Source: Natrinema sp031626495
GTDB lineage: Archaea; Halobacteriota; Halobacteria; Halobacteriales; Natrialbaceae
Assembly (NCBI RefSeq): GCF_031626495.1
Contig: NZ_JAMQOJ010000004.1
Location: 124,001-188,000, forward strand
Reading direction: 5' to 3'
DNA length: 64,000 bases
The notes beneath the pieces were generated by a model that did no database searches, was not told where the DNA came from, and saw nothing but the letters and a program-made list of their open reading frames with translations. Within the stretch, counting starts at the first letter, position 1; each line of letters begins with the position of its first letter. The position numbers were made by a program, and so were the translations under genes. Shown here piece by piece: positions 49,954-58,510 of the stretch.

Positions 49954-50889
49954 CTACTGCACCGCCGTCGCGTCGCGCTCGCGAGCCGCCGTCGGCGGGA
50001 GTTCGTCGACGAGGACGACCGCGTCCCCCTCGAGGACCGGAGTGTCGTCGCCGTCTAGCACGGTCGTCTCGATCCGGTACTTCGCCCGGCCGAGGTCCTC
50101 GACGACCTCGCAAACGGCGGTAGCGCGCTCGTCGATCGACAGCGGGGCGCGGAAACTGCTCTCCTGGGACAGGTAGATCGTCAGCCCCGGCAGTCTGGCG
50201 AGCGCGGCGCTGACGAGTCCGTTCGCGAGGACGCCGTGAACGATCCGCTCGCCGAACCGCGTTTCGGCGGCGTAGCCCGCGTCGAGGTGAACCCGGTTGG
50301 TGTCGCCGGTCACCTCCGCGAAGGCCTCGACGTCGTCCTCGGAGAGCGTCTTCGAGAATCGGGCGGTTTCGCCCACTGAGACCGTCGATTCGTCCGCACT
50401 GCGGTACTCGAACTCCCAGTCGTCGCGCTCGTACAGCGTGTCGGACCGAACCCGCCGACGCGCTGGTTCGGCCTCGTGGTGATCCGGTCTGTGGGCGAGA
50501 TGGGGCACGTAGTATGAGAGCTCCGTCGTCGTGAGGATGCCCGCGAGCGTGCCGTGATCGTCGCCGTCCTCGACCACGGGCAGGTGTTCGATTTCGGACG
50601 ACCGCAACAGTTCGACGGCGTCGACGATCGAGGCGGTCGGCGCGATACTCGTCAACGGAGTCGACATGACCCCCGATAGCTCGAGGTGGCCGAGGTCCCC
50701 CCGCTCGCAGAGTTCGGTTGCGAAGTCGCCCTCGGTGACGATGCCGACGGGTTCGCCGTCTCGGACGACGACCACCGAACTCACGCCCTCGCCGCGCATC
50801 AGCGTCGCCGCCTCGGTTGCGGTGGCGTCCGGTGCAGCGGTGGCGACGTCCTCGACCATGATCTCAGTGACGGGTATCGTGTCGCGCAT
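49954..50889 (-). CDS. CBS-domain pair fused to MaoC-like hotdog domain
   Basis: A 311-residue protein: two CBS motifs (about 8-65, EIMVEDVATAAPDATATEAATLM; about 75-130, MSTPLTSIAPTASIVDAVELLRSSEIEHLPVVEDGD), then a MaoC-like domain (about 185-295, DVEAFAEVTGDTNRVHLDAGYAAETRFGERIVHGVLANGL). MaoC domains hydrate enoyl-CoA; CBS pairs bind adenine nucleotides. The fusion suggests an acyl-CoA hydratase controlled by energy state. Start at 50889. Confidence 0.88.
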   Translation of the reverse strand: MRDTIPVTEIMVEDVATAAPDATATEAATLMRGEGVSSVVVVRDGEPVGIVTEGDFATELCERGDLGHLELSGVMSTPLTSIAPTASIVDAVELLRSSEIEHLPVVEDGDDHGTLAGILTTTELSYYVPHLAHRPDHHEAEPARRRVRSDTLYERDDWEFEYRSADESTVSVGETARFSKTLSEDDVEAFAEVTGDTNRVHLDAGYAAETRFGERIVHGVLANGLVSAALARLPGLTIYLSQESSFRAPLSIDERATAVCEVVEDLGRAKYRIETTVLDGDDTPVLEGDAVVLVDELPPTAARERDATAVQ

Positions 50890-51031
50890 TTGATATCCGT
50901 ACGCCACCGAGGCCTACAATCGTTGGGGTCAGGTTCGACGTTCGGTATCGGTCCCCTTTCAGACCGATCTGAACAGCCGGCAAATGACACGGGCCACGAG
51001 AAGAGGCGGCGATGCGGGACCAGACGCCGTG

Positions 51032-51445
51032 TCAGGCGTCGACCGGCCGGCCGTCCTCGGTCGGCGGCGCGATGTGGTCGACGTACTCCTCGAGAGTCGG
51101 CTCGTCGACCCGCACGCGGACCGAGATTTCGCCGAGTTCGTCGGGCTCGCCCACCGAGAAGTTCACGCGATCCTCGAAGGCGGCCTGCTTTTTCAGCGCG
51201 AAGGAGAAGGTGTCACCCTCGCGGTTCGCGAAGAACTCCCCACGGGCGGTGTCGAGGATTTCCTGACGGTGGAGCAGATCCGAGAAGTGATCGAGCGCGT
51301 GGGCCTCGCCTCTCACCTCGCCGAACTCCTCCGCTATGTCGGCGGTGGGGAAAATGTTCGCTACGGCGTCGATCACGCGGCTCGTGACCTCCGTGTCGTA
51401 GACCGGTGCCGTGATCTCGACGTCGACGCGGTAAACCTCGCTCAT
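51032..51445 (-). CDS. UPF0201 family RNA-binding-like protein
   Basis: A 137-residue archaeal protein (VYRVDVEITAPVYDTEVTSRVIDAVANIFP, LDHFSDLLHRQEILDTARGEF, FALKKQAAFEDRVNF) of the UPF0201 family, whose structures resemble RNA-binding L5/L11-type folds. Start overlaps the UPF0200 gene by four bases, a pairing widely kept in archaea. Confidence 0.88.
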   Translation of the reverse strand: MSEVYRVDVEITAPVYDTEVTSRVIDAVANIFPTADIAEEFGEVRGEAHALDHFSDLLHRQEILDTARGEFFANREGDTFSFALKKQAAFEDRVNFSVGEPDELGEISVRVRVDEPTLEEYVDHIAPPTEDGRPVDA

Positions 51446-52026
51446 GGTTCCAGTTCCGGATCCGCGGGTTTCCCGTCGTCGATTCCCTCCCGGATGATCG
51501 ACCGAATCCGCTCGCGGAACGCCTCGAGCGAGTCGGTGTTCTCGACGACCACGTCGGCCCGCTCCATCGCGTCGTCCATCCCGAAGCCGCGCTCGCGCTC
51601 GTCGCGGGCGGCCAGCCCCTCGCCGCCGTCTTCCTCGCTCGCGTCTCGGCCGCGGTCATCGATCCGCTCGGCGCGGAGCTCGAAGGGGGCCTCGATGCTG
51701 ACCAGCGTAAACGCGTCGCCGAACTCCTCCTCGAAGACGTCGACCTCTACGTCCGAGCGGAGGCCGTCGACCAGCACCGTCTCGTGGTTCTCGAGTCGAT
51801 CCTCGATCATCGGCAGCGACCGCTGGGCGATCGCCGCCGGGCCGTTCTCCTCGCGCAGCGCCTGCGCGACCGTGCCGTGATCCTTCGCGGGATCGAGGCC
51901 GCGATCGGCCGTCTCCTGGCGGACGACGTCGCCCATCGTCACCACCGGGATCCCGTCCTCGCGTGCGACGGTGGCGGCCTCGCCCTTGCCGCTCCCGGGG
52001 AGTCCCACCGTTCCGATGACGTGCAT
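51442..52026 (-). CDS. UPF0200 family P-loop nucleotide kinase-like protein
   Basis: A 194-residue P-loop protein: GTVGLPGSGKGEAATVA (Walker A), then DGLRSDVEVDVF and RADVVVENTDSLEAFRERI as in dephospho-CoA kinase/adenylate kinase relatives. Archaeal UPF0200 members are small nucleotide kinases of uncertain substrate. Start ATG at 52026. Confidence 0.88.
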   Translation of the reverse strand: MHVIGTVGLPGSGKGEAATVAREDGIPVVTMGDVVRQETADRGLDPAKDHGTVAQALREENGPAAIAQRSLPMIEDRLENHETVLVDGLRSDVEVDVFEEEFGDAFTLVSIEAPFELRAERIDDRGRDASEEDGGEGLAARDERERGFGMDDAMERADVVVENTDSLEAFRERIRSIIREGIDDGKPADPELEP

Positions 52027-52439
52027 CGAGGGAACGTACCGGCGAGACGTGCATAAGCGCTGTTGTTCGCCAGTCGTCCAGCGCCTCCGCCGCGTCGGCT
52101 TCGATCGCCGCTCTCCACCCCCTCGAGTCGTCACTCCCGTTCCTGTACAACGGTTTTAGGGCAGTCTTTGCGCCGTTGCAGTCCCGACGATGGAGCCCGT
52201 TCGCGACGGCATCGGTGTAATCGTCTCTCTGCGGACGAGATCAGCGCGATTCGCCTGGGTCAGACGAGTCCGCTTATGGGTGTGCTATTCCTCCCTCCTC
52301 GTGGCCAAAAGCATCGATCTGGTCGCTCTCGCCAACCTCAAACGTTCGAATTCGAAACGAGTGACTCAAATCCTGACTGATACGCGAAACGGACTCTCGC
52401 CGTTATATGCCAGTCCGTTGCGGGCTCGAGTGCCGCACT

Positions 52440-52778
52440 ATGACAGACAAACGAATCACCAGGCGTCGACTCACGGCCGGACTTAGCACCGGACTGATCG
52501 CCGCAGTGGCGGGCTGTTCGGGCGGTGGCGGCTCCGAAGACGACTCCTCGAGCGACGGTTCGGACGACTCGAGCGGCGATACCGGCGGCACCGACGGTCT
52601 CGAGTCCGACGACTCCGGGAGCAACGAGTCCGACACCGGTGGCATGGGCAACGAGTCCGACACCGGTGGCATGGGCAACGAGTCCACCAACGAGACGAAC
52701 GAAACCACGACCGATCCGACCACCAACGAGTCGGGCACCGACAACGAGAGCGGCGACGATTCGGAGGTCGAGTTCTGA
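52440..52778 (+). CDS. Low-complexity Tat lipoprotein
   Basis: A 112-residue protein with RRRLTAGLSTGLIAAVAGC (lipobox Cys at about residue 26). Everything after the Cys is Ser/Asp/Gly/Thr/Asn/Glu, probably an unstructured, possibly glycosylated surface tether. A perfect 27-bp tandem repeat lies inside it. ATG at 52440. Confidence 0.65.
   Translation: MTDKRITRRRLTAGLSTGLIAAVAGCSGGGGSEDDSSSDGSDDSSGDTGGTDGLESDDSGSNESDTGGMGNESDTGGMGNESTNETNETTTDPTTNESGTDNESGDDSEVEF
52621..52685 (+). repeat. 27-bp tandem repeat within lipoprotein gene
   Basis: Two exact 27-bp units (52621-52647, 52648-52674) plus a partial third; each encodes nine residues of the type NESDTGGMG. In-frame, so copy number can change without breaking the gene. 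Confidence 0.85.
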
Positions 52779-52950
52779 CGCCGGTCACGATCACCGCTCA
52801 CGCCGTTCAGGGACGCTTCTCTTTTCTCCGCGGCCGGTCGGTATCGGGTACACTGTCTCGCGACGCTCTGCGTTCTGTACTAGTGAGTGGAGCGGGCTGT
52901 GGCCCGAAATCCACACCGCTTATGCCGTTCCGTCGTGGATTCGGACTCGA

Positions 52951-53025
52951 GGGCACGTAGCTCAGTCCGGAAAGAGCGTCGGACTTCTAATCCGACGGTC
53001 GTGGGTTCAAATCCCATCGTGCCCG
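52951..53025 (+). tRNA. tRNA-Arg (anticodon UCU)
   Basis: A 75-nt tRNA: acceptor GGGCACG/CGTGCCC, D arm GCTC/GAGC, anticodon arm TCGGA/TCCGA with loop CTTCTAA (anticodon TCT at 52986-52988), T arm GTGGG/CCCAT with TTCAAAT loop, discriminator G. CCA is not encoded. A TATA-like GCTTATGCC lies about 30 bp upstream. Decodes AGA (and possibly AGG). Confidence 0.97.
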
Positions 53026-53291
53026 TTCTTCCACAGGACGGTCAGATTCGATAGACAACGTGGGGGTCGGGGTTTATTTCACGCCGTTTGTGAATCGTGT
53101 TCGTCATTGCGCTAGACGGGGCTCAATTCTGTCTGGCGATTCCGGATGATACGATGTGATGCTGCGCCATAATACTTCGATCAGCCTGCGAGAACGCGAT
53201 TGGGAAAATTATCCCCGATGGCTGTGTTGTAGAGGACTAGAGTAATCTCGTCACAGTGAGATTGAACCGCGAAAAACGAATGTTGGACTGC
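53026..53291. other. Intergenic, nothing recognised
   Basis: Downstream of the tRNA and before the pilin 3' end; AT content rises here, no gene or clear repeat. Confidence 0.4.
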
Positions 53292-53699
53292 TTATCCGTC
53301 GTATTCGTAGGAAGTGATGACGTTATCACTCCCGTCGTACGTTCCAATCACTTGGATCGTTCCTGCACCGGTACAATTCACCTCTGCCGTAGCCCCTGCA
53401 TTAGCAGCTAAGGAGGGGTCGGTAGATGCGCCGCAATCACTGGCGTTAATACTAAGACTATCAGCCCGTTCTACAGAGTTCACTGTAATAGTGACATTAT
53501 CACTTGATGTATTCTCACTAAACTGAAGTCCGGCCTGTGCGTTCGCGCTCTGACCCTGACCCATGTCAAGGACGAACGCTGCAATCACGGCCGCAAGAAT
53601 AACCGTAATTGCAACCATGAGGATTACGCCGATCACGGGCGATACGGCTCTCTCTTCTTCGGTACCTACCAGCTTGCTGCTGTAGTCTTTTAAATCCAT
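53292..53699 (-). CDS. Type IV pilin-like protein (DUF1628/PilA class)
   Basis: A 135-residue protein with the class III signal and hydrophobic stalk of haloarchaeal pilins: EERAVSPVIGVILMVAIT, then VILAAVIAAFVLDMG, cleaved in front of the hydrophobic stretch by prepilin peptidase. The mature head has two cysteines (about 99 and 115) and ends IQVIGTYDGSDNVITSYEYDG. Nearly identical stalk to the upstream paralogue. Start ATG at 53699 gives MDLKDYSSKLVG, as in the paralogue. It likely forms or joins an adhesion pilus. Confidence 0.9.
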   Translation of the reverse strand: MDLKDYSSKLVGTEEERAVSPVIGVILMVAITVILAAVIAAFVLDMGQGQSANAQAGLQFSENTSSDNVTITVNSVERADSLSINASDCGASTDPSLAANAGATAEVNCTGAGTIQVIGTYDGSDNVITSYEYDG

Positions 53700-53712
53700 T
53701 TTGGTATTATGA

Positions 53713-54123
53713 TTATGGTTCGTAATCGTAGGTCGTAATGACGTTCTCACTACCGTCGTACGTCCCGATCACCTGGATCGTCCCTGACTCATTACAGTGG
53801 ACGGTTTTTGTAGCACCAGCACTGGTACCAAGGGCAGTGACATTATCGCTGGTGCCTTGCTGACAGCCTGCCTGCTGAATGTCCAGCGAATCGGCACGTT
53901 CCACTGAGTTAACTGTGACATCCACACTATTTGATCCTTGATCAAACTGAATCCCGGCCTGGGCATTCGCACTCTGACCTTGCCCCATGTCAAGGACGAA
54001 CGCAGCAATGACAGCCGCGAGAATGACGGTAATCGCAACCATCAGTATCACGCCAATAACGGGTGACACTGCGCGTTCATCATCTGTACCAACCAATTTC
54101 TTGCTGTAGTTTTTCAAGTCCAT
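53713..54123 (-). CDS. Type IV pilin-like protein, tandem paralogue
   Basis: A 136-residue paralogue of the downstream gene: start MDLKNYSKKLVGTDDERAVS, identical 30-residue stalk, and same C-terminal IQVIGTYDGSENVITTYDYEP, but a diverged central head (two cysteines at similar spacing). First gene of the pair, 13 bp from the next. Stalk conservation with head variation suggests alternative subunits of one pilus. Confidence 0.92.
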   Translation of the reverse strand: MDLKNYSKKLVGTDDERAVSPVIGVILMVAITVILAAVIAAFVLDMGQGQSANAQAGIQFDQGSNSVDVTVNSVERADSLDIQQAGCQQGTSDNVTALGTSAGATKTVHCNESGTIQVIGTYDGSENVITTYDYEP

Positions 54124-54166
54124 ATTTGGCTCTTGTTCATCGACACCGGGCGTGAACGGTGAGAAA

Positions 54167-54195
54167 GCTTATTTACAGCCTCGGTGAACCGAGGC
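54167..54195 (-). promoter_or_regulatory. Pilin promoter with palindromic operator
   Basis: Minus-strand TATA-like GTAAATAAG (54168-54176) is placed about 45-50 bp before the ATG at 54123; immediately upstream is a palindrome with 7-base arms GCCTCGG and CCGAGGC around TGAA (54178-54195), where a regulator could block or recruit transcription factors. Confidence 0.5.
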
Positions 54196-54873
54196 CTGCG
54201 GATCGGGGGATTGGAACCAACCTTGCCTCCCCGCTTTCTCGAGCCGTCATCGTCCGGCGTTACCAGCAACGAGTGAACCCCTCCCATATATACTTAAGGG
54301 AAGGTTAGAGTCACGAATATTGATAGCGCTTTCATACCTGATAATCAGCGGGTGCTATCCCGGTTCCAGCAACCGCTTGAAACGGTGCAGTCTTGCGGTT
54401 TTCTTGTTGCTTCGCGAAGCGATATGGATTTTACAGTTCAGGCGAAGTCTTTCTCATGCTAATCGACAATATGCTCGTGAGCGAACGAAATCTCGCGCGT
54501 ACCTACCCGATAACAGGTGTAGATACCTGACCATCGGTCGAAGAACATCTCTATGCGAATACGAATAGCGGAGTCGATCGCGATGAACTGGTAGCGTGGT
54601 GACTGTATCAGTCGCACCAGAAGACCAGTCAGTCGCGAGTCGATCTCGCTGGACGACAGTCCGATCCCTTTCATTACTCAGTGGCTGACATCTCAATACG
54701 AATCGGTTCATGCGTCTGTGAAATCGCCGGCTCGAACTGAGGCATGAACGGTTGTCAGGTCGGTGTGGGAGTAGCCGGTCGTGCTCCTGCTCGCCTGACC
54801 CGGTTACCGGATCCGACGGCAGCCGAAAGTAATCGGTGTCTGATCAGTTCCGATACACTAATGTCGGCCACTA
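54196..54873. other. AT-richer intergenic region, possible transposase remnant
   Basis: About 680 bp without a convincing gene. On the minus strand around 54459-54674 the translation includes RYQFIAID and REISFAHEHIVD, which vaguely resemble DDE transposase segments, but no intact catalytic triad or terminal repeats can be seen. Confidence 0.35.
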
Positions 54874-54889
54874 ACGGTATATAGACCGT
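54874..54889 (+). promoter_or_regulatory. TATA box inside a palindrome upstream of the C45 hydrolase
   Basis: ACGGT-ATATAG-ACCGT: a TATA-like core embedded in a 5-bp inverted repeat. Transcription would begin near 54905-54915, leaving a leader of about 220 nt if the start codon is 55130. Confidence 0.4.
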
Positions 54890-55129
54890 CGGCAGAGCCG
54901 ATCAATGGCATCACAGGGGATCGGGGGACGCACCGATCATCGCCACGCACGCACGACGATCGCCATCCCCGCTGCCGACTGTGTACACCCTTTCCTGACA
55001 CCCCACTCGTTCGATAGCGGCCGGTACGGCTCTCGAGTCGTCGCTCGCCCGGACGTAAAGCGGCAGCCGCCGTTGCGGGCTACCCTTTCAGGCCGACGAT
55101 ACAACCGTCGCCGACCATTCGGCCCGATC

Positions 55130-56317
55130 ATGGACGAGACGAGCACCTACACCGGACCCGACGCGCCGTCGGTACCGGATACGTTCGCCGACCAGGCGCG
55201 TCGACGAGCGGAGACCGAGCGTGCGGCCGTCGAGTGGGCCGTCGGCGAACTCGAGTCGCTGATCGCCGCCGAGAGCGTCGATCTCGAGCCGCTGCTCGAG
55301 TACTCGCGCCGGAGTCGCGAGAGCATGCCGGACCGGCACGTGCGAGCCTACGAGGCGATGGCCGAGACGTTCGACGTCGACCCCGACGTGTACGAAGCGT
55401 ACGCGTTCGCGTACAGCGACCTCTGTGACGAACTGGCCGACGAGCCGGCGGCCGATCCCTCGCGCGGGTGTACGAACGCGCTCGTCTCACCGCCCCGGAC
55501 CGCCCGCGAGGGACCGCTCGTGCTCAAGAACCGCGACATCGCGGGACGGGGCGTCCGGCCCAAATCGATCATCGAGCAGCCGTCGATCGACGACTATCAC
55601 GGCTTTCTCACGGTCGACACCTGCGGGACGATCATGTGCTACAAGGGAGTCAACGATCAGGGGCTGGTCGCGGCCAACACCTACATCGACGCCAACAGGG
55701 ACGACGTCGAGCCCGAAGCGCAGTACCGGAACGGCACCGTCGTCCGGCGGGTGCTCGAGGAGTGCGCCACCGTCGACGAGGCTCGCGAACTGCTCGCGTC
55801 GATCCCGACGCGGCAGTTGATGGCGCAGACGCTGTTTCTGGCCGACGGAGACGAGGCCGCGTTGCTCGAGGTGAACCCCCTCGAAGAACGTATCGCGGTC
55901 GACGACGACGGCGGCGTCGTCCGAACGAACCACTTCGTGCTGTCGCGTTCGGACGCGACGGAGAGTTCGCGATGCCGGCGGAAGCGGGCAGCGGAACTGC
56001 TCGCAGACGTGGGTGACGAGATCGACCGCGAGTACCTCTGGCGGATCGCGCGGGATCACGCACACGGACCCGGAAACGACTCGATCTGTCGGCATCCCGA
56101 ACCGGAGACCGACGAACACGCCTTCGGTCAGTTGACGACCGCGAGCGCGGCGGTGTTCGAGGGCGGTTCGCCGACGGTCGAGTTCGCGATGGGCAACCCC
56201 TGCGGGACCGAGGCGGCGCGGTGGTCGTTCGGCGACGAGATACCGAGCCCCCTTCGGACGGGCGGGCAGTGGCTCGAGCGGCGTCGATCGGACCGCGACG
56301 GCTCGCCGGTTCGGTAG
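55130..56317 (+). CDS. C45 autoproteolytic Ntn-hydrolase (acyl-CoA:6-APA acyltransferase family)
   Basis: A 395-residue member of the C45 family. The precursor would self-cleave before Cys114 (SRGCTNALVSP), which then becomes the N-terminal nucleophile; VLKNRDI, YKGVNDQGLVAANTYID and VRTNHFVLS are conserved downstream. Members cleave or transfer acyl groups on amides; the archaeal substrate is unknown. ATG at 55130 chosen; an in-frame ATG at 54905 close to the TATA would add 75 Arg-rich residues that do not look conserved. Confidence 0.85.
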   Translation: MDETSTYTGPDAPSVPDTFADQARRRAETERAAVEWAVGELESLIAAESVDLEPLLEYSRRSRESMPDRHVRAYEAMAETFDVDPDVYEAYAFAYSDLCDELADEPAADPSRGCTNALVSPPRTAREGPLVLKNRDIAGRGVRPKSIIEQPSIDDYHGFLTVDTCGTIMCYKGVNDQGLVAANTYIDANRDDVEPEAQYRNGTVVRRVLEECATVDEARELLASIPTRQLMAQTLFLADGDEAALLEVNPLEERIAVDDDGGVVRTNHFVLSRSDATESSRCRRKRAAELLADVGDEIDREYLWRIARDHAHGPGNDSICRHPEPETDEHAFGQLTTASAAVFEGGSPTVEFAMGNPCGTEAARWSFGDEIPSPLRTGGQWLERRRSDRDGSPVR

Positions 56318-56390
56318 CCACCGATCGTCCCGCCGCGGCCGGCCCCTCGAGTCGGAACCGTTGAGTGGTTGGCACGACGAGCCGACAGGT

Positions 56391-57056
56391 ATGCGTAGTC
56401 GACTGTGGCTCCTCGTCGCCGATCCCGCGGCGTTTTTCGAGACCGCGTCGCCGTCTGCAGCGGCGTCGGCCGGCGTGCTCGCGGCTGTCGCGTTCACCTG
56501 TCTCGGGGTGTTCGGGCCGGTCCTCTCGCTACTCCGGTCCCCGATGATCCCCGACGAGGCGGTCTTCGACGCGTTTCCGCCGATCCGATACGCCACCGCC
56601 GACTGGGGCGTCTCCCTGCCCGGCGTCGTCGGCGTCCTTCTCGCGGTGCTGCTCGTCGGACCGATGCTGGTCTGGCTCGCGTTTACGGCGCTGTTTTACC
56701 TGCTCTCGTGGCCGGTCGCGGACGAACGTGGATTCGGCAACACCGCCGCGCTCGTCGCCTGGGGGTTCGCGCCGCAACTGGTCGCGAACGTCGTCGCGGT
56801 CGCCGTCCTCGCGGTCGCCTTCCCGGCGAACCCGACGGAGATCTGGAGACTCGGCGTGACGGTGCCCGCTCGAATCTACGCGTTCCCGCCCTCGTTCGAT
56901 CCGCTGTTCGCCGCGGTGGCCGCCGTCGGCGTCGGCTGTACGCTCTGGTCGGGCTACCTCTGGGCTCACGCCCTCGCGGTCGCCCGCGGGCTGACGCTCC
57001 GTCAGGGAATCGCCGTCGTCATCGTTCCGACGGTACTCGCCCTCGGGCCGATCTAG
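56391..57056 (+). CDS. Yip1-family membrane protein
   Basis: A 221-residue protein with five hydrophobic segments and the haloarchaeal Yip1 start (LLVADPAAFFETASPS). Function unknown. Its 3' end overlaps the convergent GshA-like gene by 38 bp. Confidence 0.82.
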   Translation: MRSRLWLLVADPAAFFETASPSAAASAGVLAAVAFTCLGVFGPVLSLLRSPMIPDEAVFDAFPPIRYATADWGVSLPGVVGVLLAVLLVGPMLVWLAFTALFYLLSWPVADERGFGNTAALVAWGFAPQLVANVVAVAVLAVAFPANPTEIWRLGVTVPARIYAFPPSFDPLFAAVAAVGVGCTLWSGYLWAHALAVARGLTLRQGIAVVIVPTVLALGPI

Positions 57057-58164
57057 ATCCGTCAGACGCGGCGTGCTCGAGGTCGGCCTCGAGTCGGTCG
57101 GCGGCACGGAGTCGGAGCCGCTTCGCGCGACGGCCGGTGATCCGCGAGTCGGTCGCGCGGTCGGCGAGCGGGTCGTACGCCGAGGGCGTGAACCCGAGCC
57201 CGCGCAGATAGCGGCGGACTTCCGAGTCGTCGAGACCGTCGCGGATGGCCGCGTCGGTGATCGACTCGACGGCGTCGAAGGCGGGGAGGTGGACCGGTTC
57301 GCCAGCCGCGTTCGAATCGATGATCGCGTCCGACTCCGTGGGGCTGCCGGAATCGTCGACGACCGTCCCGCGGGTGTCCGCGCGAGTGACGACCGAACGT
57401 ACCTCCGCTGCGAGTCGGAGTACCTGACTCGGCAGCGCCGCGTCGGGCGAGCGCCACTCAACCGTCGGCATCGCTTTTCGCAGTCGGACCGGGTTCCAGA
57501 CCGCGTCGTAGGGCTCAAACTCGTCGTCGAACGTCTCCGGGTCGACGCCGCGCTCTATCGCGCGTTCGCGAAACGACCGATAGGCGTCCTCGAGCCGCCG
57601 CTCCCACTCGGCGACGCTGTCGACGTATGGTTGGAGCTGTCCCTGTTCGGGACAGGCCTCGTAACACGAGCGTCGGTAGAGGAACGGGCGGGCGCACTCG
57701 AGGATGCGTTCGCCGTGGTAGTGCGACGAGCTGTTGACCAGCGAGAAGGCCGGGTCGATCGCGGTCAGGGCGTTGAGCTGGGCGGCGACGTTCGACTGCT
57801 CGAAGTGGACGTGCGTTCCGGCACAGACGCGGGCGTCGTCGAAGGCCGGTCCGACGATCCGGCGCTGGAGGTCGGTGCTCTCTTTCTCGCGGTAGGGGAT
57901 CTCGTCGGGGGAGGCGTACAGCGGCGTTGCGAGCGGGACGAGCCGCTTGTCTCGCTCGCGTGCCGCGTCGACGACGCGGCCGATCCGGCCGCGGAGCTCC
58001 TCGCGGAGCTCGATCATCGATTCGCAGGGGGTTGTCTTGATCTCGAGCATCGGCTCGACGAACTCCGGATCGACCTGATCCGAAACGTCGAGCAGTGTAT
58101 CGGGTGCGACCAGATCGCCGTCCGTATCGACGACCCAGTACTCCACCTCGAGGCTGGTGTTCAT
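57019..58164 (-). CDS. gshA: Glutamate-cysteine ligase family protein (GCS2/GshA-like)
   Basis: A 381-residue GCS2-type ligase: LEVEYWVVDTDGDLV start, EPMLEIKTTPCESM, CAGTHVHFEQ, NSSSHYHG and MPTVEWRSPDA are family segments for ATP, glutamate and metal binding. In haloarchaea gamma-glutamylcysteine is the main small thiol and a GCS2 protein makes it; other GCS2 members use different amines, so the product is a well-supported inference. ATG at 58164 gives the standard N-terminal strand. Confidence 0.85.
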   Translation of the reverse strand: MNTSLEVEYWVVDTDGDLVAPDTLLDVSDQVDPEFVEPMLEIKTTPCESMIELREELRGRIGRVVDAARERDKRLVPLATPLYASPDEIPYREKESTDLQRRIVGPAFDDARVCAGTHVHFEQSNVAAQLNALTAIDPAFSLVNSSSHYHGERILECARPFLYRRSCYEACPEQGQLQPYVDSVAEWERRLEDAYRSFRERAIERGVDPETFDDEFEPYDAVWNPVRLRKAMPTVEWRSPDAALPSQVLRLAAEVRSVVTRADTRGTVVDDSGSPTESDAIIDSNAAGEPVHLPAFDAVESITDAAIRDGLDDSEVRRYLRGLGFTPSAYDPLADRATDSRITGRRAKRLRLRAADRLEADLEHAASDGSRSARGRVPSER

Positions 58165-58510
58165 GGATGAGTCTGTCGGAGCGTAGTGAATGGCCCTCGA
58201 GCAAGCCGTCACCGGGCCGTGACTGGCGAACGGAGGTCGGCGATTGAACGCCGATCGGGTAATCGCCACCGCGCCGTCCACCGATCGTTCTCCTGTGGAT
58301 ACGGTCGTAGGCTCGACTTACGCGAAGGGGTTGAGCCTGCGCGCGCAGGCCGTGACAGCCAGTTACAGTGTGAGCGGGCCGCGTTCCCCGAACGTCGCCG
58401 TTTTCTGATCCGGTTCCACTGGCGGTCTCCAGGCCACTGACACCAGTGTTACGTGGTTGCTTCGGGGTTGCTGCTAGATTGATATCTCTGCGGTAACATA
58501 GTGTAACTAC
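58165..58510. other. Divergent intergenic region with GC palindrome
   Basis: Between the GshA-like gene and the flavoprotein gene. Contains a 16-bp perfect palindrome GCCTGCGCGCGCAGGC (58335-58350) and repeated GTTAC/GTAAC motifs (near 58371, 58449, 58494, 58503) that may be regulatory. No gene seen. Confidence 0.45.

Noticed and set aside
54905..55129. N-terminal 75-codon extension of the C45 hydrolase
   Set aside because: Arg-rich and unlike the family; ATG 55130 gives the expected distance to the nucleophile, although the TATA at 54874-54889 leaves some doubt.
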